NCBI GenBank assembly: GCA_958496175.1
Contig: OY292275.1
Coordinates: forward strand, 21,390,001-21,454,000
DNA from: Sisyra terminalis
Taxonomy: Eukaryota; Arthropoda; Insecta; Neuroptera; Sisyridae
DNA length: 64,000 nt
Direction of reading: 5' to 3'
The position numbers and the translations under genes are program-made. Positions 47,901 to 60,335 of this stretch are shown one piece after another. Below the pieces are notes generated by a model that saw only the letters and a list, made by a program, of their open reading frames with translations, had not been told where the DNA came from and made no database searches. Numbering within the stretch: the first letter of the stretch is position 1; the number at the start of each line of letters is the position of its first letter.

Positions 47901-49660
47901 TATTTTTTTTCAATTATCCTTAATTTATGAGCACATAATTGTAATTTACATTAGAACAATTATGTTTTAATAATGTATTATTGCATTTTAATTTATAATT
48001 TGGGTAAATTCCTCTTTGCTATTGTAATTGAAATCATCCAGGAGAAATAATTTTTCTGTGTTCATTGTTTTTCCAAATTTTTACATTCGTATACAATATA
48101 CATAATATGCTCTTGTTTTATTTAAGCCATTTCATTATGAGCTGAATGAATGAAAAATCGGGTTATTCGGGGTTAAATCGGCTTAGATTGTACTTTTTTT
48201 TCAAACAACTGTGAATAAAATTGTTGCTTCCAAAATTTAAATTATTCATTAAATAGGTTAATTAAAATTGATAATTAGAACCAACCGATCCGGAAACAGG
48301 AACTTCAAATGGTTGAAAGTTGTCTAGTGTTAAATTTAAATACATTTGTGTATCCATACATATCACGAACAGAACTTTTTTTTCTAGTTTTGTTTTACTA
48401 AACATTAATATTTTCTTTGGTTTCATTTTAGAGTTATCAAAATAATCTTGCCTAATAAAACATTTGGTAAATGAGTATAATAAACTAGTTCATTTTCTAG
48501 TTGAAGCTTTCAAACTCTTAAATTATGATTATTTTTGTCAATAGTTAGTTATCAAGTCGTAATCAGTATGTTATTAAAATTTAAGCTTTTCGAGACAAAT
48601 CAAATACACAAAGGCACCCATAATTGAGACTTAATTTGCACTGAAAATTGATACAATTAAATGTATTTCATATCTTACGTAGGCTTAATACAATCGCAAA
48701 ACCATAATTTTCCATTTATTAAAACGAATGTTTTTATGATTCGGTTGTTCATTCTAGGGCTAATATAAATAATCTGACCTTCACATAACTCAGATCAGAG
48801 TGAATGGCCAACAATTTGCTTTGATTAAAATCAGAAAATCTATTCACTCTGCAGGCAAAAATAATAAGTTTTTTTTCTCTAAATTAAATTCACTTATTTT
48901 CCAAAAATGGTAATAAAATCTTCCAAAAAAAAAAAGTTTCTCTATATATTAAACTCTGTGATTTTACATTGCTCAATCTATTACTTATCAATTACAGTAA
49001 TTAAAATACTTACAATGAATGATAAGTGTAAAACAAATTGATATTATTTCATTCAATTCGAATTAATCGACTAATCAGTTGAATACAAATTATAAGTAGG
49101 AACATTTTATATTAAGCGTTGTAAAAGTAAAAGTTTTTATTTGTTTTTTTTTCCTCTTGAAGTCAAAAAAAGACTTGTTAATTTAAACTTAATATACGCA
49201 GTACTAATTAAAACTATTTGTGTTGACACCACAATAATGAAATTTAAGACATAGTTTTTAATAAGTACATGAATCTTTTGTGTAGAAATATTCTCATTGC
49301 CACTAATTGTGTCTTTGTAATAAATGTTTATTTATTTACTTGGGATAACAATGTTAAAATACAAAAATACTACAATTTTATTTTCTTCAAATGCAATTAA
49401 AACAAATTTTAAATCACCAATATATTTTTCAATAACTTTTTATATAATTAATTGTTTGTATTGCTTCTATTGCTTGTACCTCAACAACACGCCGTATTAA
49501 GAAGTATTTATTTCTCCAACCTTTGATTCAATTGAAAGAGATCTAATCTTCTTTATTCATTAGGTGTTATTAAAATGAAACTAGATTTTTCTTTCTAAAA
49601 AATAAGCTTCTAGTATTTCTATAGGAAAATACTTACTTTGTACAGTATAATTCCTTCTTT
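44931..49660. other. Intron stretch, no gene or repeat family recognised
   Basis: Long A+T-rich region with a 19-base T run (45828-45846) and a possible solo mariner-type end at 45653. Complementary ORFs at 45369-45572 and 45382-45567 are overlapping chance frames. Confidence 0.4.
45828..45846. repeat. Poly-T tract, 19 bases
   Basis: Longest uninterrupted homopolymer noticed in the window; not associated with a recognisable retroposon on either side. Confidence 0.6.
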
Positions 49661-49667
49661 TAACTAT

Positions 49668-50033
49668 TCATTTTTGTCATGTTTCCGACAATTTGTGGAT
49701 ATCAAGCCAAAAAAAGTGTTCATCTTTTGAGCAAAACTCGTTATTAGGCATTTTGTAGATCTTCGTAAGGTGTAAAGTGTTACTCAGTATTTGCGTGTCC
49801 TATCGCAAGTTGTTGCGTTTTAATATAATTTTTATCCAAAAATTCTTACAATTTGATGTTTTCAAACTTTTTCGGTGGTCTTCACGTCGATATCGCCATT
49901 TTCAATTTTTGAAAACCCCTTAAAACATTGAGATGTCCTAAGAGTATGCTCCACGTAATTTTCGACAAGCTTATTCAATGCAATTCTGCAGCAGTTTTTG
50001 TTTAAATGGCAATAGAAAATCAATGCTGTTCGC
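49668..50033 (-). pseudogene. Mariner transposase relic with N-terminus joined to C-terminus
   Basis: The minus strand reads, across frames, TALIFYCHLNKN (N-terminal helix), then YVEHTLRTSQCFKGFSKI and ENGDIDVK. This matches the mariner HTH region (..YGE.AL...QC..WF.KFK.GDFDV.D). About 130 bp further on it reads NEFCSKDEHFFWLDIHK with LSET, stop, QK. That matches the extreme C-terminus (S.DE.FFW.GIHKLPERW.K). The catalytic core is missing, so this is an internal deletion derivative. Terminal repeats were not found. Confidence 0.78.
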
Positions 50034-52430
50034 AAATCCTACTTTTTAGACACAAAACTCCACATGCTCAGTGTTTTTAAAAGTGGTGAGGTCGTAAAAA
50101 ATTTACACTTTTGTGAATTGAATATCTTGACCAAACATCAAAACCTAAAAATTGCCTCAATTATATGGTTTGGCAGACCCTCTATTGCCTGCCACCACCA
50201 TTTATTGGTAAATTCCGGTTTATATTAACATATCAATAACTAATTTGTAGTTACTAAGTTGACGACTTATTAAATATTAAGTTTGTTATAAGTTTATTTA
50301 CGTTGTTTATTTCTGAATAAGTAAATTTGAAACAGAAAACAATAACCTCTAATTTTTAGTTGTAAGAATTTAAACGATTTATTTTCCAAAAAGTTTTTTT
50401 AAGAATATTTATGTTAATGATAGATTTTATGAGCTTATTTTAAAATCTTGATTATATTATAACGACTTACGGAGAATGTGGAAAATTATGAATCATCTAT
50501 ATTTGTATACAGTAATTGTTTTGTAAAATTAAGATAAATAACTTAAAAAATGCAATAATTGTGTCAGAAAATCAAAGAACCTTTAATCTGGAACTTCCAT
50601 AATTGACTTCTATACGCAAAACTATTTTTATCAACGATGCCAATTTTTTTTTACAAAAAATCAAATTTAATATTTACAACAATGAATTTTTCAACTTTCA
50701 ATCTAAATATACCAAAAAATAAGTTAAGGCAATCCTTGGAGTTCAAACAACATTATGCCTATCGTATATTATCAAAATTGTTTATATTTGGTGAAACATA
50801 ATACACTAGAATCTAGATCTATATGTAATTCCCCTGCCAATGTAATTAATATTGAAAAGAGAACTTTATCGGTATAAAACTGAAAATTCAACTATTAATC
50901 ACAATTTTTGGAAAAAATAGACATGAAATTTGTAGATCAAAACAACAATTTCAAGAAAGCCCTTATATATAACAAAAAAGCCAATCATAATAAGTTGAAA
51001 TATGTAATCTTTTGATCTAGTTAGTCAATTTTGGTGAAATTTAAACTTAATTTTTTTCTTAGTGAAACGTCTTAGGATTTATTAGTTAAACTGTGAGTTT
51101 ATAAAGTAGTTCAAATACAAACTAACAAAAAAATAATCTTAAACTGTACAGATACAAAAGCTCTACGATTTTATTAAATGTATGGCTATAAATAGAGATT
51201 CTTTAAGGGTGAAAATGTTTATCTAGGATTTATCTATGAAAATACGAACAAAAAATCAAAAAAAAAATATTCCAGTTTTCCAAGGAAATAAGTTTAATCA
51301 AAATATCAATGATTAAAATCTCCTTTCCATAATTTTTTAAACCTCATATCAGTTGGCTTTCGATTTATCTGAATGCGTTATGTTGATTCATATTAGAACG
51401 TTATCACGACTCGTTATCTAAAACTGACAACGTTATCCACACCAAAAGGAATGTCGTTAATCTTGTGAAGAACAAAAACTTAGCGTTCGTGTGGAGTAGA
51501 AACGAATTTTTACAAGTCTTTTCCAAGCTTATGCGTCACGGATTGTTTCAAGTAGATTATTCAACTTCGAATAAAAATAATCGAACAAAAAACACAATTT
51601 TATTCGAGAACAGAACAAAGTTTTTTTTGTTATTACAAAAAATAGCTTGCCATTTTCTTCGAAATAAAATTAATGGTTTCTATCTGAAACGTGGCAATCT
51701 AAGTTTCTTAAAAAATAAGTATGAACTTTTTTGTGTATTGTTTTAACCTATATCAGGATATAATGGAATATAAATAAGATAATATTTTTTTCTTATTGTT
51801 TTGATACGTTTAATTATAATAAACAGCAATAGAATGTGCATGAAATAAGAGGTTTAAATACAAACTCGTAATTCATTACCGAAAAGATAAGTTTAATCAA
51901 ATACCTACTACAAACTATATATATAATTATCAAATTCATTTATATTCTTAATATGCTCTTCACACCTCAAAAATTTCCAGATATGAACTCAAAAGTGTCT
52001 GCTTTTTATCAAACTTTTATTTTTTACCACTTCCGTTAATTTTTAATTTACGGTATCAAATTTAATTGTTACATAATTAATATATTTCCAGAACTATCCA
52101 AACCTATGAAACTGGAAAACCGATGGAACTGTAATCTCTTTAGGACAAAAAATGTATATTTTTTAATTCTCCCTGAAATAAATTGAATTGATTTATACAT
52201 TGTATTAATATAGGGTTTTCTTTAAAATTAAAAATATAACTAAATCAAAACTTGATTAGAAATAAGATTGTTTTCACAAAAATTTATTGGTTTATTTCAA
52301 CAAGATGACTTGAACAATATTTTTCATGATAAAAGTTAAATTATCTTTCATATCGTCAGGTATCAAATTTTAATAATATGCTTATAGTTTGTTTCGAGTA
52401 ACCCGATGTACTTAAACGATGTACCTAATA
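50034..52430. other. Intron stretch, nothing recognised
   Basis: A+T-rich. The plus frame 51465-51746 (93 codons) is Lys/Phe/Asn-rich and lacks a motif; I judge it chance. Confidence 0.4.
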
Positions 52431-52433
52431 GTA

Positions 52434-52650
52434 TTACATTACAAAAGAATAATTTCCTTGCACAATTTTTTTACCTAGCGGCAGTTTGATTTTTCTTCCT
52501 AGATAAACATCCTTGTACACTGGGTTTTGAGGAAGCACTTCAGATCGGAAAACTTCGTTTGTCTTTCTTAAGTGTTCAGGATTCACTTCTTCCAGTGGTA
52601 TGATTTTGCCACACGAGGCCGATCAGAAATTTGCCGCTCCCTTTTTTCAT
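52434..52650 (-). pseudogene. Unrecognised coding-like relic with one frameshift
   Basis: On the minus strand an ATG at 52650 opens MKKGSGKFLIGLVW. One base later a second frame takes over with GKIIPLEEVNPEHLRKTN, then EVFRSEVLPQNPVYKD, VYLGRKIKLPLGKK and a short tail before TAA at 52434-52436. The composition (Glu, Val, Pro, Arg, balanced charge) is unlike the Ile/Phe/Asn-rich chance frames around it, and G+C rises here, so it probably descends from a real gene. The N-terminus is short and hydrophobic (possible membrane segment). I do not recognise the family. It could be a processed pseudogene of a small cellular protein or part of an unlisted element. Confidence 0.5.
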
Positions 52651-52809
52651 AATTAATCAAGAAAATTGGTAAAACGTCAAATATCTTTAAATTCTTAAAC
52701 TATTTAAGATTGTACTTTTCGTGCTTTTCTTAAAGCAATTTTTTTATAGAATTATCAATGTCAATATACCACCCCATTTTCATGTGGGGTACCTGGGGTA
52801 ACCACCACG

Positions 52810-52914
52810 CTACTCAACTGACTTCTTCTTGGAAGTTTCTAGTTTTCCATTTGCAACGGTGATCGTTTTTTCTTCGTTGGCTTTTCTAACTTCTTCTACT
52901 TGTAACTCTACTTG
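52810..52914 (-). pseudogene. Unrecognised coding-like C-terminal segment
   Basis: Minus-strand open segment of 34 codons ending at TAG (52810-52812): QVELQVEEVRKANEEKTI, then TVANGKLETSKKKSVE. It is preceded by GGTGCTTTAG, which could serve as a weak acceptor. Charged, coiled-coil-like composition and G+C richer than the surroundings. It lies 160 bp upstream of the relic at 52434-52650 on the same strand, but ends in a stop, so if they come from one transcript the order is scrambled or they are separate frames. Confidence 0.38.
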
Positions 52915-55680
52915 CTAAAGCACCCAATTTTAAAGCCCTATATATTGATATTCGAACTAAATAAGAATTAAAAATAAAACATTAGACTACCAATTTAAAT
53001 ATTTTTTTCAACTTTTCCTGTTATAATTTTACAGTTTTTATGAAATAATAAAAAAAATGTTTGCAATTGATATTAAGAATCTTATTTGGTACTCATTATG
53101 TTATTTTAACTAGAAACTAATTTAGGAGACGTTTTACAAATTCTGTCTTTAAAACTCTACAAGATAACACCTTTTATGGTTGAAATATGCCAACATCATA
53201 TCAAGAAACCCTTGGCAATCTTTTGGCAAGACATGTACTCATATGTTTCAAATAAAACATCCATGAAGGATTAGTTTCATATTTAATAATCTTGAAAATA
53301 CTTAGCTCAAATCGATCATGAGATTTTTCTTGCAGTCGCTAGTCGTTGATTTGTAGCGAAAAATGTGATCACGTGATTAAAATGTAACAGGTGCGCCAAA
53401 ATTTGATCGAAATTTAATCGACAAATGAGATTTTCTATCGAATGTCGATGTATCGATAAGATTATAATAAGATTAACTACTTTATTTTGTAGGTATGTGT
53501 GTATAAACGTAAGGTATAAGTATTAATACTTGTTAGAAAACATTCATCTTATGAATGATAAATGTTCATACTCTGAACTCTTTTAGGAAGTGTATTAATA
53601 GAGAAAATGATGTCTGATGAATATGTCATGTATATGTCTGATAGAATCCGGCGAAAATGCTAAATAAAATTTAGCTTTTCTGCTACTTTTTTCAGATGGT
53701 GCTCATATTACATTTTAGCCAAGAGACCATTTTTCTCTAAAAACCAGCGATTAACTGCATGAAAATGCACCTTTTGGTGTTATCTGGCCGTTTCTTCCCT
53801 TGTCCTTATGGTTTTTTTAAGAATCTTAATGACTTATCAATTTCTACCATATTTGAAAGTTTTTTTATTTTTTGTACCCTTTAAATCCGAACTAACATCA
53901 TGATTTAGCATCAAGGAAAAAAATGGTTTTTATTTTCGAAAGTCATTGTTTTAAATTATGACGTCACAGTTTAAAAGCTATAATTTTCTTTCAGCTAGAA
54001 ATTGATCAAATATAAAGTTTCTTAAAAACCTCTGGAAACAGGTTTTGCTTGCTTTTACATCTATTCTCTTTTATAACAATGATCTTGGTTGTAACGATGA
54101 TTCTTATGGACCTATGCATCTCTTCAATAGCTATACAATATAGGTAATACTGTTAGTAGCCAAAAAGTTAGAAAAGTTTAGAAGTTATTGCAATTCTTGG
54201 CCAACACAAACAATAATTTTGGTTCCTCAGGAATAATAGGTATTAAACTGTAAATTTTACTTGAAATCTCTGTAAAATTATTAATCAAGTTTCTTAGTTC
54301 ACTTTGTTTTATAAAAGTAGTTGGTATAATAATGATTACTTAAGGTTTCCTTTGTATAAAATTGATATTGCAGCAGAATGCAATGTAATAACACTGTTTT
54401 ATGTAAGTCTCTATTTATATCTTATAGAAGATGAAATGAAAATTAAACTTGGCTGTACCAAGTTAGTGTAGATGTATTAAAAAAGACTTGACTTTATAAT
54501 AACGGTGTGAGATGTTCGTCGACTTTTCTTTTCAATGCCAACAGCACACACATTGAAACCGAATGCCGCTCACATTGCATGTTACTTTCGTTCTTTTTGA
54601 CTTACTTGAGAGTCTCTCCTCTATAGTTATCTAAAACCGGCTTAGTTACCTTCAATAACCATTAACAATATAAAACATGTAATGCTAAAAGATGAGGCAA
54701 GATTTCTTACTATTAGTATTGGCTTTGTTTTTCTCTTTTCATTATTCCAGCATAATGATATAAATTCCTGCGTGTATTCTATACTTATTCACATACACTT
54801 TTATTTATTTATGTGTACGTATACAAATATATATGGATGTTTGTATGGTACTAGGATATTTCTTGCTTTTTGTACTCAGCAAAACGAAATATTTCTTTCG
54901 TTCGATCGTTTGAAAATTCTATCAAGTTAATAACACCGTCATTATTGCAGTGCTTGGCTTTTTTGCGTAATTATTATTAATTCCAAATCATTAAGAATAT
55001 CTTTACTTTTTATAACATTTTACAATTATAAATCGCTCTTTTTATATGAAACATACCAACTGGAAACTCTTTCCCTTGACTTCTTAACAGCTCCCTTATT
55101 TTTTCTACCCAAAAAAAGTTTTATACACTCTTTAATTAACGACACTATTGCATTGAGAATGAGTAAGAAAAATTCTTGTTTTGGGACATCATTGAAATCG
55201 TTACATTGTAAAACAGGAATGTAATTAATTATTTTTTTATGAATACTAACTTATGTAGGGTACTAAGAGACTATTATATTTCATTGTTGATTTTTAAAAA
55301 ATAATTTTAATTTCAACTAAATTAAAACAGCATTGTAAAAGATAAAGAAAAATTGAATGTATAAAACTTTCTTATAGGATCTACTTTTAATTATAGTAAT
55401 GCATTACACTTGTTCCAAACTAACAATTTTAGTTACAAGGTTACTGACCTGAATACGTCTGTAGCATGTCTGGAAAAGGTGTATATATTTAAGTCATAGT
55501 CAATAAAACATTTGAAAATAATCAAAATGCAAGATCCCTTAGTATATTTTTTTGTAATTTTTCGAATAGTTATTTATTTTTTCTGCAAAATTCAATGTAA
55601 AGTTTAAATGAAAAGAGATAAAAAATTGAATGAAATATTTTCATTGAAGACTGTAGTAGTAAATTTTGTTAGAAACGCGA
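52915..55680. other. Intron stretch, mostly featureless
   Basis: At 53390-53465 there is an ATCGAT/TTCTATCGAAT-rich patch like the right subterminal region of the hAT relic at 17.9 kb, perhaps a second eroded copy. The patch 54500-54620 is slightly richer in G+C without a recognised motif. The plus frame 54682-54930 is hydrophobic low-complexity and probably chance. Confidence 0.4.
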
Positions 55681-55682
55681 CT

Positions 55683-56240
55683 AGGGAGCCGGAGCTGGAG
55701 CTCAAGTGTTTATTTTAATAGAACCGGAGCAGAAATCATCAAAATTTGAACTAACCTCACCTGCTAACAAATTTGGTATTTAATACAGGGTGCAATTAAT
55801 ATTTACAAAACACTTGTTGAAACCAAATGCATTTAATTGAATCTCAATTCTATAAAATTCTAATTAAATTTCTTATTGATAGTAGCAACTTAGAAACGAA
55901 AAAAAAACTCTTAAGTTATAACAATTAGGAGCTGCACAGTAGTGTAGCGTAGTGGGTGTCGGGGGGCCATGGTCTCGGACAGCACATGAAAATGGAATGG
56001 CATATTGGCATTAATAATTCCTTAAAATATTTTGCTTAAAAAAAAAACGCGAAAAGCTTTTCAAATAATTGAAAATTTTAAAAGTATTTTATTTTTATCA
56101 GTTTTCTTGACTATTGAGGAAAATAGGGGGCGGCGAATCTCCGATCGGCTCCGGGTGGTGAAAGCGCACATTACGCCACTGGAGCTGGAGTTGGAGCTAG
56201 AATTTAACACTAACTGTGGAGTTGGAGTTGGTGATTTAGT
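55683..56240. repeat. GGAGCYGGAG-type interspersed repeat, split by a MITE
   Basis: GGAGCCGGAGCTGGAGCTCA near 55686 and GGAGCTGGAGTTGGAGCTAG with GGAGTTGGAGTTGG at 56181-56235 are parts of a hexamer-like repeat. The right portion is directly continuous with the 8-bp target site of the MITE at 55937-56181. The apparent frames rich in LELELE/SSSNSSS in this area are products of the repeat. Confidence 0.6.
55937..56181. mobile_element. hAT-type MITE, 245 bp, with 7/8 target duplication
   Basis: Left end CAGTAGTGTAGCGTAG and reverse-complemented right end CAGTGGCGTAATGTGC form short inverted repeats. The flanking 8-mers GAGCTGCA (55929-55936) and GAGCTGGA (56182-56189) match at 7 positions and lie within the GGAGCTGG repeat. 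A G-rich tract (GTCGGGGGGCC) follows the left end. Non-coding. Confidence 0.75.
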
Positions 56241-58439
56241 TACTTGTGGTAGACAAAAATAGTTTAGTTTAGCCAAAAAAATGTAATTAAATGTTGACAG
56301 TATCAATCTCATTGAATTTCTTTTACACTAAAGTTTTAATTGTGTGAAGAAATGTAGAAATTTAGTAGCTTTAAATCAATTGAGAACTCTTTGCTAGATA
56401 CTTAAGGTTTCAGGGGAAAAAGAAGACACTAAATGAGTATGACTTCAAAAAAAAATATTTTTTTTACTGCTATTTTAAATTTTAATGCAGGAATTGAACT
56501 ATAATCGTTGTTGCTCTTCGATATGAGGTATTGTGTAAATGTTTCTAAAACCGAATACCAAAATACTTTTATCTTCCGAATAATTTTAGACGGCACTTGG
56601 GCGGACATATTGCTCATTCAGTAAAAAGAGGTAGAATAAGTAAAGTAGGAAATACAGAGAGATTAAAAGTAGGCGTCTAACCATTGCTATTTGATATAAT
56701 TAGTTGGTTCAAATAGAGTTTTTTATAAGAATTTTGACTTATTAGTTTCTTTGCAATCGCTTTTTTTCCAACAGAATAATAAAAATATGCAGATACTCAT
56801 AAAAAGCTACATATATTGAACATAAAATTGTACTAAGAATTGTTCTATTCTTAACAATATCTTTAACCTTAGACCAACTATTTTCCCTAAAAATAGAAAA
56901 AAAAATCTTAAACATTTTTCTTACAATAAGTCGTTTGTCTAAAATCTTTTTTATTAGTTACTTTTTACATAATACTAATACATGTGCTTAAATTGATAAA
57001 GCATGTTATGTTGAACTTTCATAAAAGCACTTGTTGTGCAGTTTAAGTATGGTTGCTTAGACTTAATTTGGGCAAACCACCGTCGAATGATGGGATAAAA
57101 GAGGAAAATTGTGATTAAAAGCTATAACAGTTTGCGTTATTAAATTTTCAGTTTCATTATTTTCAAAATAATGGTAGATAATTGCAAATTAACGAACTTC
57201 GATTAAGAAAATTTCTTTCAAAAGTATATGAAATCATACCTCTTTTCTAGAAAAACCTTTGCGTTTTAGTTGCAATTTTATAGCTTTTATTAAATTTCAA
57301 TTTGTCTTCAATTAATTGCAGAAATAATTATTTTTTCCATTTGCCTTGTAAAATACGTAAGCCAACTCATTTGAAGTATACCATAGAATAGTTTATTTAG
57401 TATTTATATTATGGTTACCATATTACAGTATCTATTTATGATTTATTTTCCTTGAGCAAAGGGTTTGAATATATTAATATGTATTTTTTGTCATTTTTTG
57501 ATAGAATACTATGTCTATATACTATGTCGACAGAATTAGTAATTTTTTATTATTATTTTGTAATTTTATCCCTTTAAATATACAAGCCGTGTTGAATGTT
57601 CGACTTTATTTATTATTTACGTTTGTAACTTTATGATCTCATTTAAACACAGGCGTACTTGTTTTACCTTCAACTAAAAACGATCTAACAGGCGCCGGGG
57701 ATAAATGAACGAAATGGTTTAAAATAGTTGTTATGCAGTAATAACGCCTACCAATTCTGCAATTTTTTTCACAAGAGTTTATTTCTTAGAGACGAATTTG
57801 AAGTCTTAAAGATTTATATCTCAAATTCTATACATTTTTTTTACAACTTTATTTATATATGTAAAATGGTATTTTTATAATAATCTAAGTAATTCAAATT
57901 ATAATTAATCCGTTTTCTTGTGCTTTATATCTGAAAAACAATATCTTGAAATAATCTAATTAAAAGTTTCATTTAAAGGAATTCCAACAAAGTTTATAAT
58001 CTAGAAACTTTGTATCAAAACCAATTTTACTGTTTTTTTTAACTTGAACATTTAAAATTTTAATTAAATGTTGCTAACAAAATAATTGTTACCCAATTTT
58101 AAGAGTCTCTAGATTATTTTACTCAACTACCTTAACTTGGCTATTTTTTTTCTGCCAAAAAGTACCGCTAGAATTTATCAAATTGTAATTTAGGACTAAA
58201 ATATAAATTTACAGTAATTTTAAAGTAACTGTCAACCCTGGCATTGTCGAAAGAATAATTTTACAATAAATTTATCTTTAAATTCTTTGTCTGCTGAGGA
58301 GTATGGCTGGTGATTTCTCTCAACATTTTAATGGTGGCAATAGACTTGAAACTTGAAATAATGTTACACATTTTGTATCTATCTCTCACTAATTCAGAAC
58401 AAAGTGAAACTGTCTTTCGTTTATGTTTGCATTGAATAC
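56241..58439. other. Intron stretch, nothing recognised
   Basis: A+T-rich with no motif cluster except a brief GGCGCCGGGG at 57691. No family-like open frame. Confidence 0.4.
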
Positions 58440-58710
58440 TTTTATTCCATATTATATTCTTCAGCCAAGCATGTTTTTATTGCCGGCGGCTGCTTGACCG
58501 GCTTACTGCCTTCATTCCCTCGCTAGTCATTCTTCTTGCTCTTCTTGGATAATGATGCTGCTGATAAATATTACCATTTTTAATCACAGTCTCTCTATTT
58601 TCTTCTATCTTACACACACCGGAAATTGTCGATCTTTGTTCTAGTCTTTGTTTAAGTCGCTTGCAAATCTTCGCGAATCACACGAGTGAATGGAGTCCAA
58701 ATTCAAAACT
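58440..58710. promoter_or_regulatory. Complexity island, candidate conserved non-coding element
   Basis: Contains ATTGCCGGCGGCTGCTTGAC, CCGGCTTACTGCCTTC and TCTTCGCGAATCACACG in otherwise A+T-rich DNA and lacks long open frames. Could be a regulatory element or an unrecognised unique repeat. Confidence 0.25.
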
Positions 58711-59888
58711 CAAATCTAAGAATCCTTTTGAACCGTTATTCGAGTTCAGAATAATTGGCCTCTTAACAATATCCGAGTAATTTTTACCTCATTTTTTGCA
58801 CAAAAACCAAAACCAGCGGATGTACCAACAACATATTTCCAATTCTGAACTCAGATAATCAAAATGGCACACATATTAACTTCTGGAAAGAGAACAAAGT
58901 TCTGAAAAAATATGTTTATCATTTGTGAATTGATAGTCAATTTATTACTAATAATTAATCTTTTTAATCGATTCCATGCAACTTTTAGTAATTCACTCTA
59001 TTCACATCCTATATTCTCTTCAATGCACAAATGTTTATAACACTAAAAGAGGTAAATTAGCAACAAGAAAAGTTCGCAAAAAATGATTCAAAGAAATGTA
59101 TATTCGTATTATTGATTTTATTTGATAATATTGAATAAATGCAAACTAGGCATGATGTAAAATATTTAGTAGGAAATAAGTATTTGTTTGGTTTTTACTT
59201 ATCGGTAGATTCAATATCCCACGTGGTTGAACTTTTCCTTTTCTTTTCCTTGTGTATTTCTAGATAGTTACCTCAGATCGAAACGATCTATTTTTATTTT
59301 TATAACAAACCAGGATAACAATTCTTCTTTTTCATTTTTTGTTAGGTCGTTCTAATGTTGTTTCTAAGAAACCCTTTTTTCCTTATGATTTTCAATGTTG
59401 TTCGTCCGTTTATTTCTTCCGCCATATTTTAAAATATGTAATGAAAAGAAAAAATAAGGTTCTCAATCTTTGATTTTTCATAACTCTAAATCAATATTGT
59501 ATAATGCGTGTACCTTAGATGTGTTGCGGGTTGCGAATTTCAAAAAATCTTTATTGTTACAGAAGAAAAAAAGAAGAAAAATATATAGAAACAAGAAATT
59601 ATAAAAATGTAATAAGTTTCAATGAAAGTAATGTGTCAGAATTTTGAACAAAAGTTACATCTTAGTATTCAAATATGTCAAAAAAAAATGTTGTTACTAT
59701 TTTATATTTTTATGTTTGTAAATAAACTTGTTCTTCTGTGGTTGAAATCAAAAATAAAAAACGTGAATCAACATGAACTCAGAGTTTCCTTCCCAGAAAG
59801 TCCACAATTCGTTACAGAATTAACCGCGCAAGCCGAAATATTTCAATGAATTCTCATTAGATTTTTTGAATTACTTTAAAGATGATTT
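58711..59888. other. Intron stretch, nothing recognised
   Basis: Plain sequence; the plus frame 59622-59849 (75 codons) shows no motif. Confidence 0.4.
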
Positions 59889-60024
59889 TAGCTTGCTAGT
59901 GGCCGAGTGGTCAACCTTTCAACCTGTAGGTTTTGAGTTCAAATCTCAACGGGCAAAGTTTCAGTGTTACTCAATTTACAGCTTTTATAAACCCTAGAGT
60001 CGTTAAAGACCTTGGTAGTTAAAA
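59889..60024 (+). mobile_element. tRNA-derived SINE, plus-strand copy
   Basis: Head: CTAGTGGCCGAGTGGTCAA (A-box-like) and GGTTTTGAGTTCAAATCTC (B-box-like) 22 nt on. Then a body and tail ATAAACCCTAGAGTCGTTAA followed by AGACCTTGGTAG, matching the tail of the copy at 43805-43940. The two heads differ more than the tails, so they may be subfamilies or the tail may be borrowed from a partner LINE, as in many SINEs. Not a functional tRNA gene. Confidence 0.75.
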
Positions 60025-60320
60025 AATGACGGTAAATTACTAATCAAAAAGTTACTATTTTGTGATTTATAAATATTCAGTATAAATACAAAAGTATATA
60101 TTTACTAGGTTGGATGTATCTCGCGAGTTTGAGTAAAATTAATTTCATTTTTTTCCAACTTTTGTAACGTTTCATTAATACTTATTTTTAACTTCTTCAA
60201 CCACTATTTTGAGTTAACACCGTCGTTGGTGCATTAATTAGAACTTTGAAAATCCCAGCAATTTTTGTGTAGATTTCTGAAACATTACAGTAATATAAAA
60301 GTGTAATCCCAAATAAAAAT

Positions 60321-60335
60321 AGTTGGGAAACACTG
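60321..60335. mobile_element. Solo hAT-type end
   Basis: AGTTGGGAAACACTG is the reverse complement of a CAGTGTTTCCCAACT terminus, the same type as the MITE at 4639. No partner end was found nearby. Confidence 0.4.

Noticed and set aside
56032..56312. Opposite-strand ORFs rich in LELELE / SSSNSSS
   Set aside because: Created by the GGAGCTGGAG repeat and the end of a MITE.
59889..59965. A possible functional tRNA gene (A- and B-box-like sequence)
   Set aside because: No acceptor-stem pairing or proper anticodon arm seen, and the downstream tail is shared with other SINE copies.
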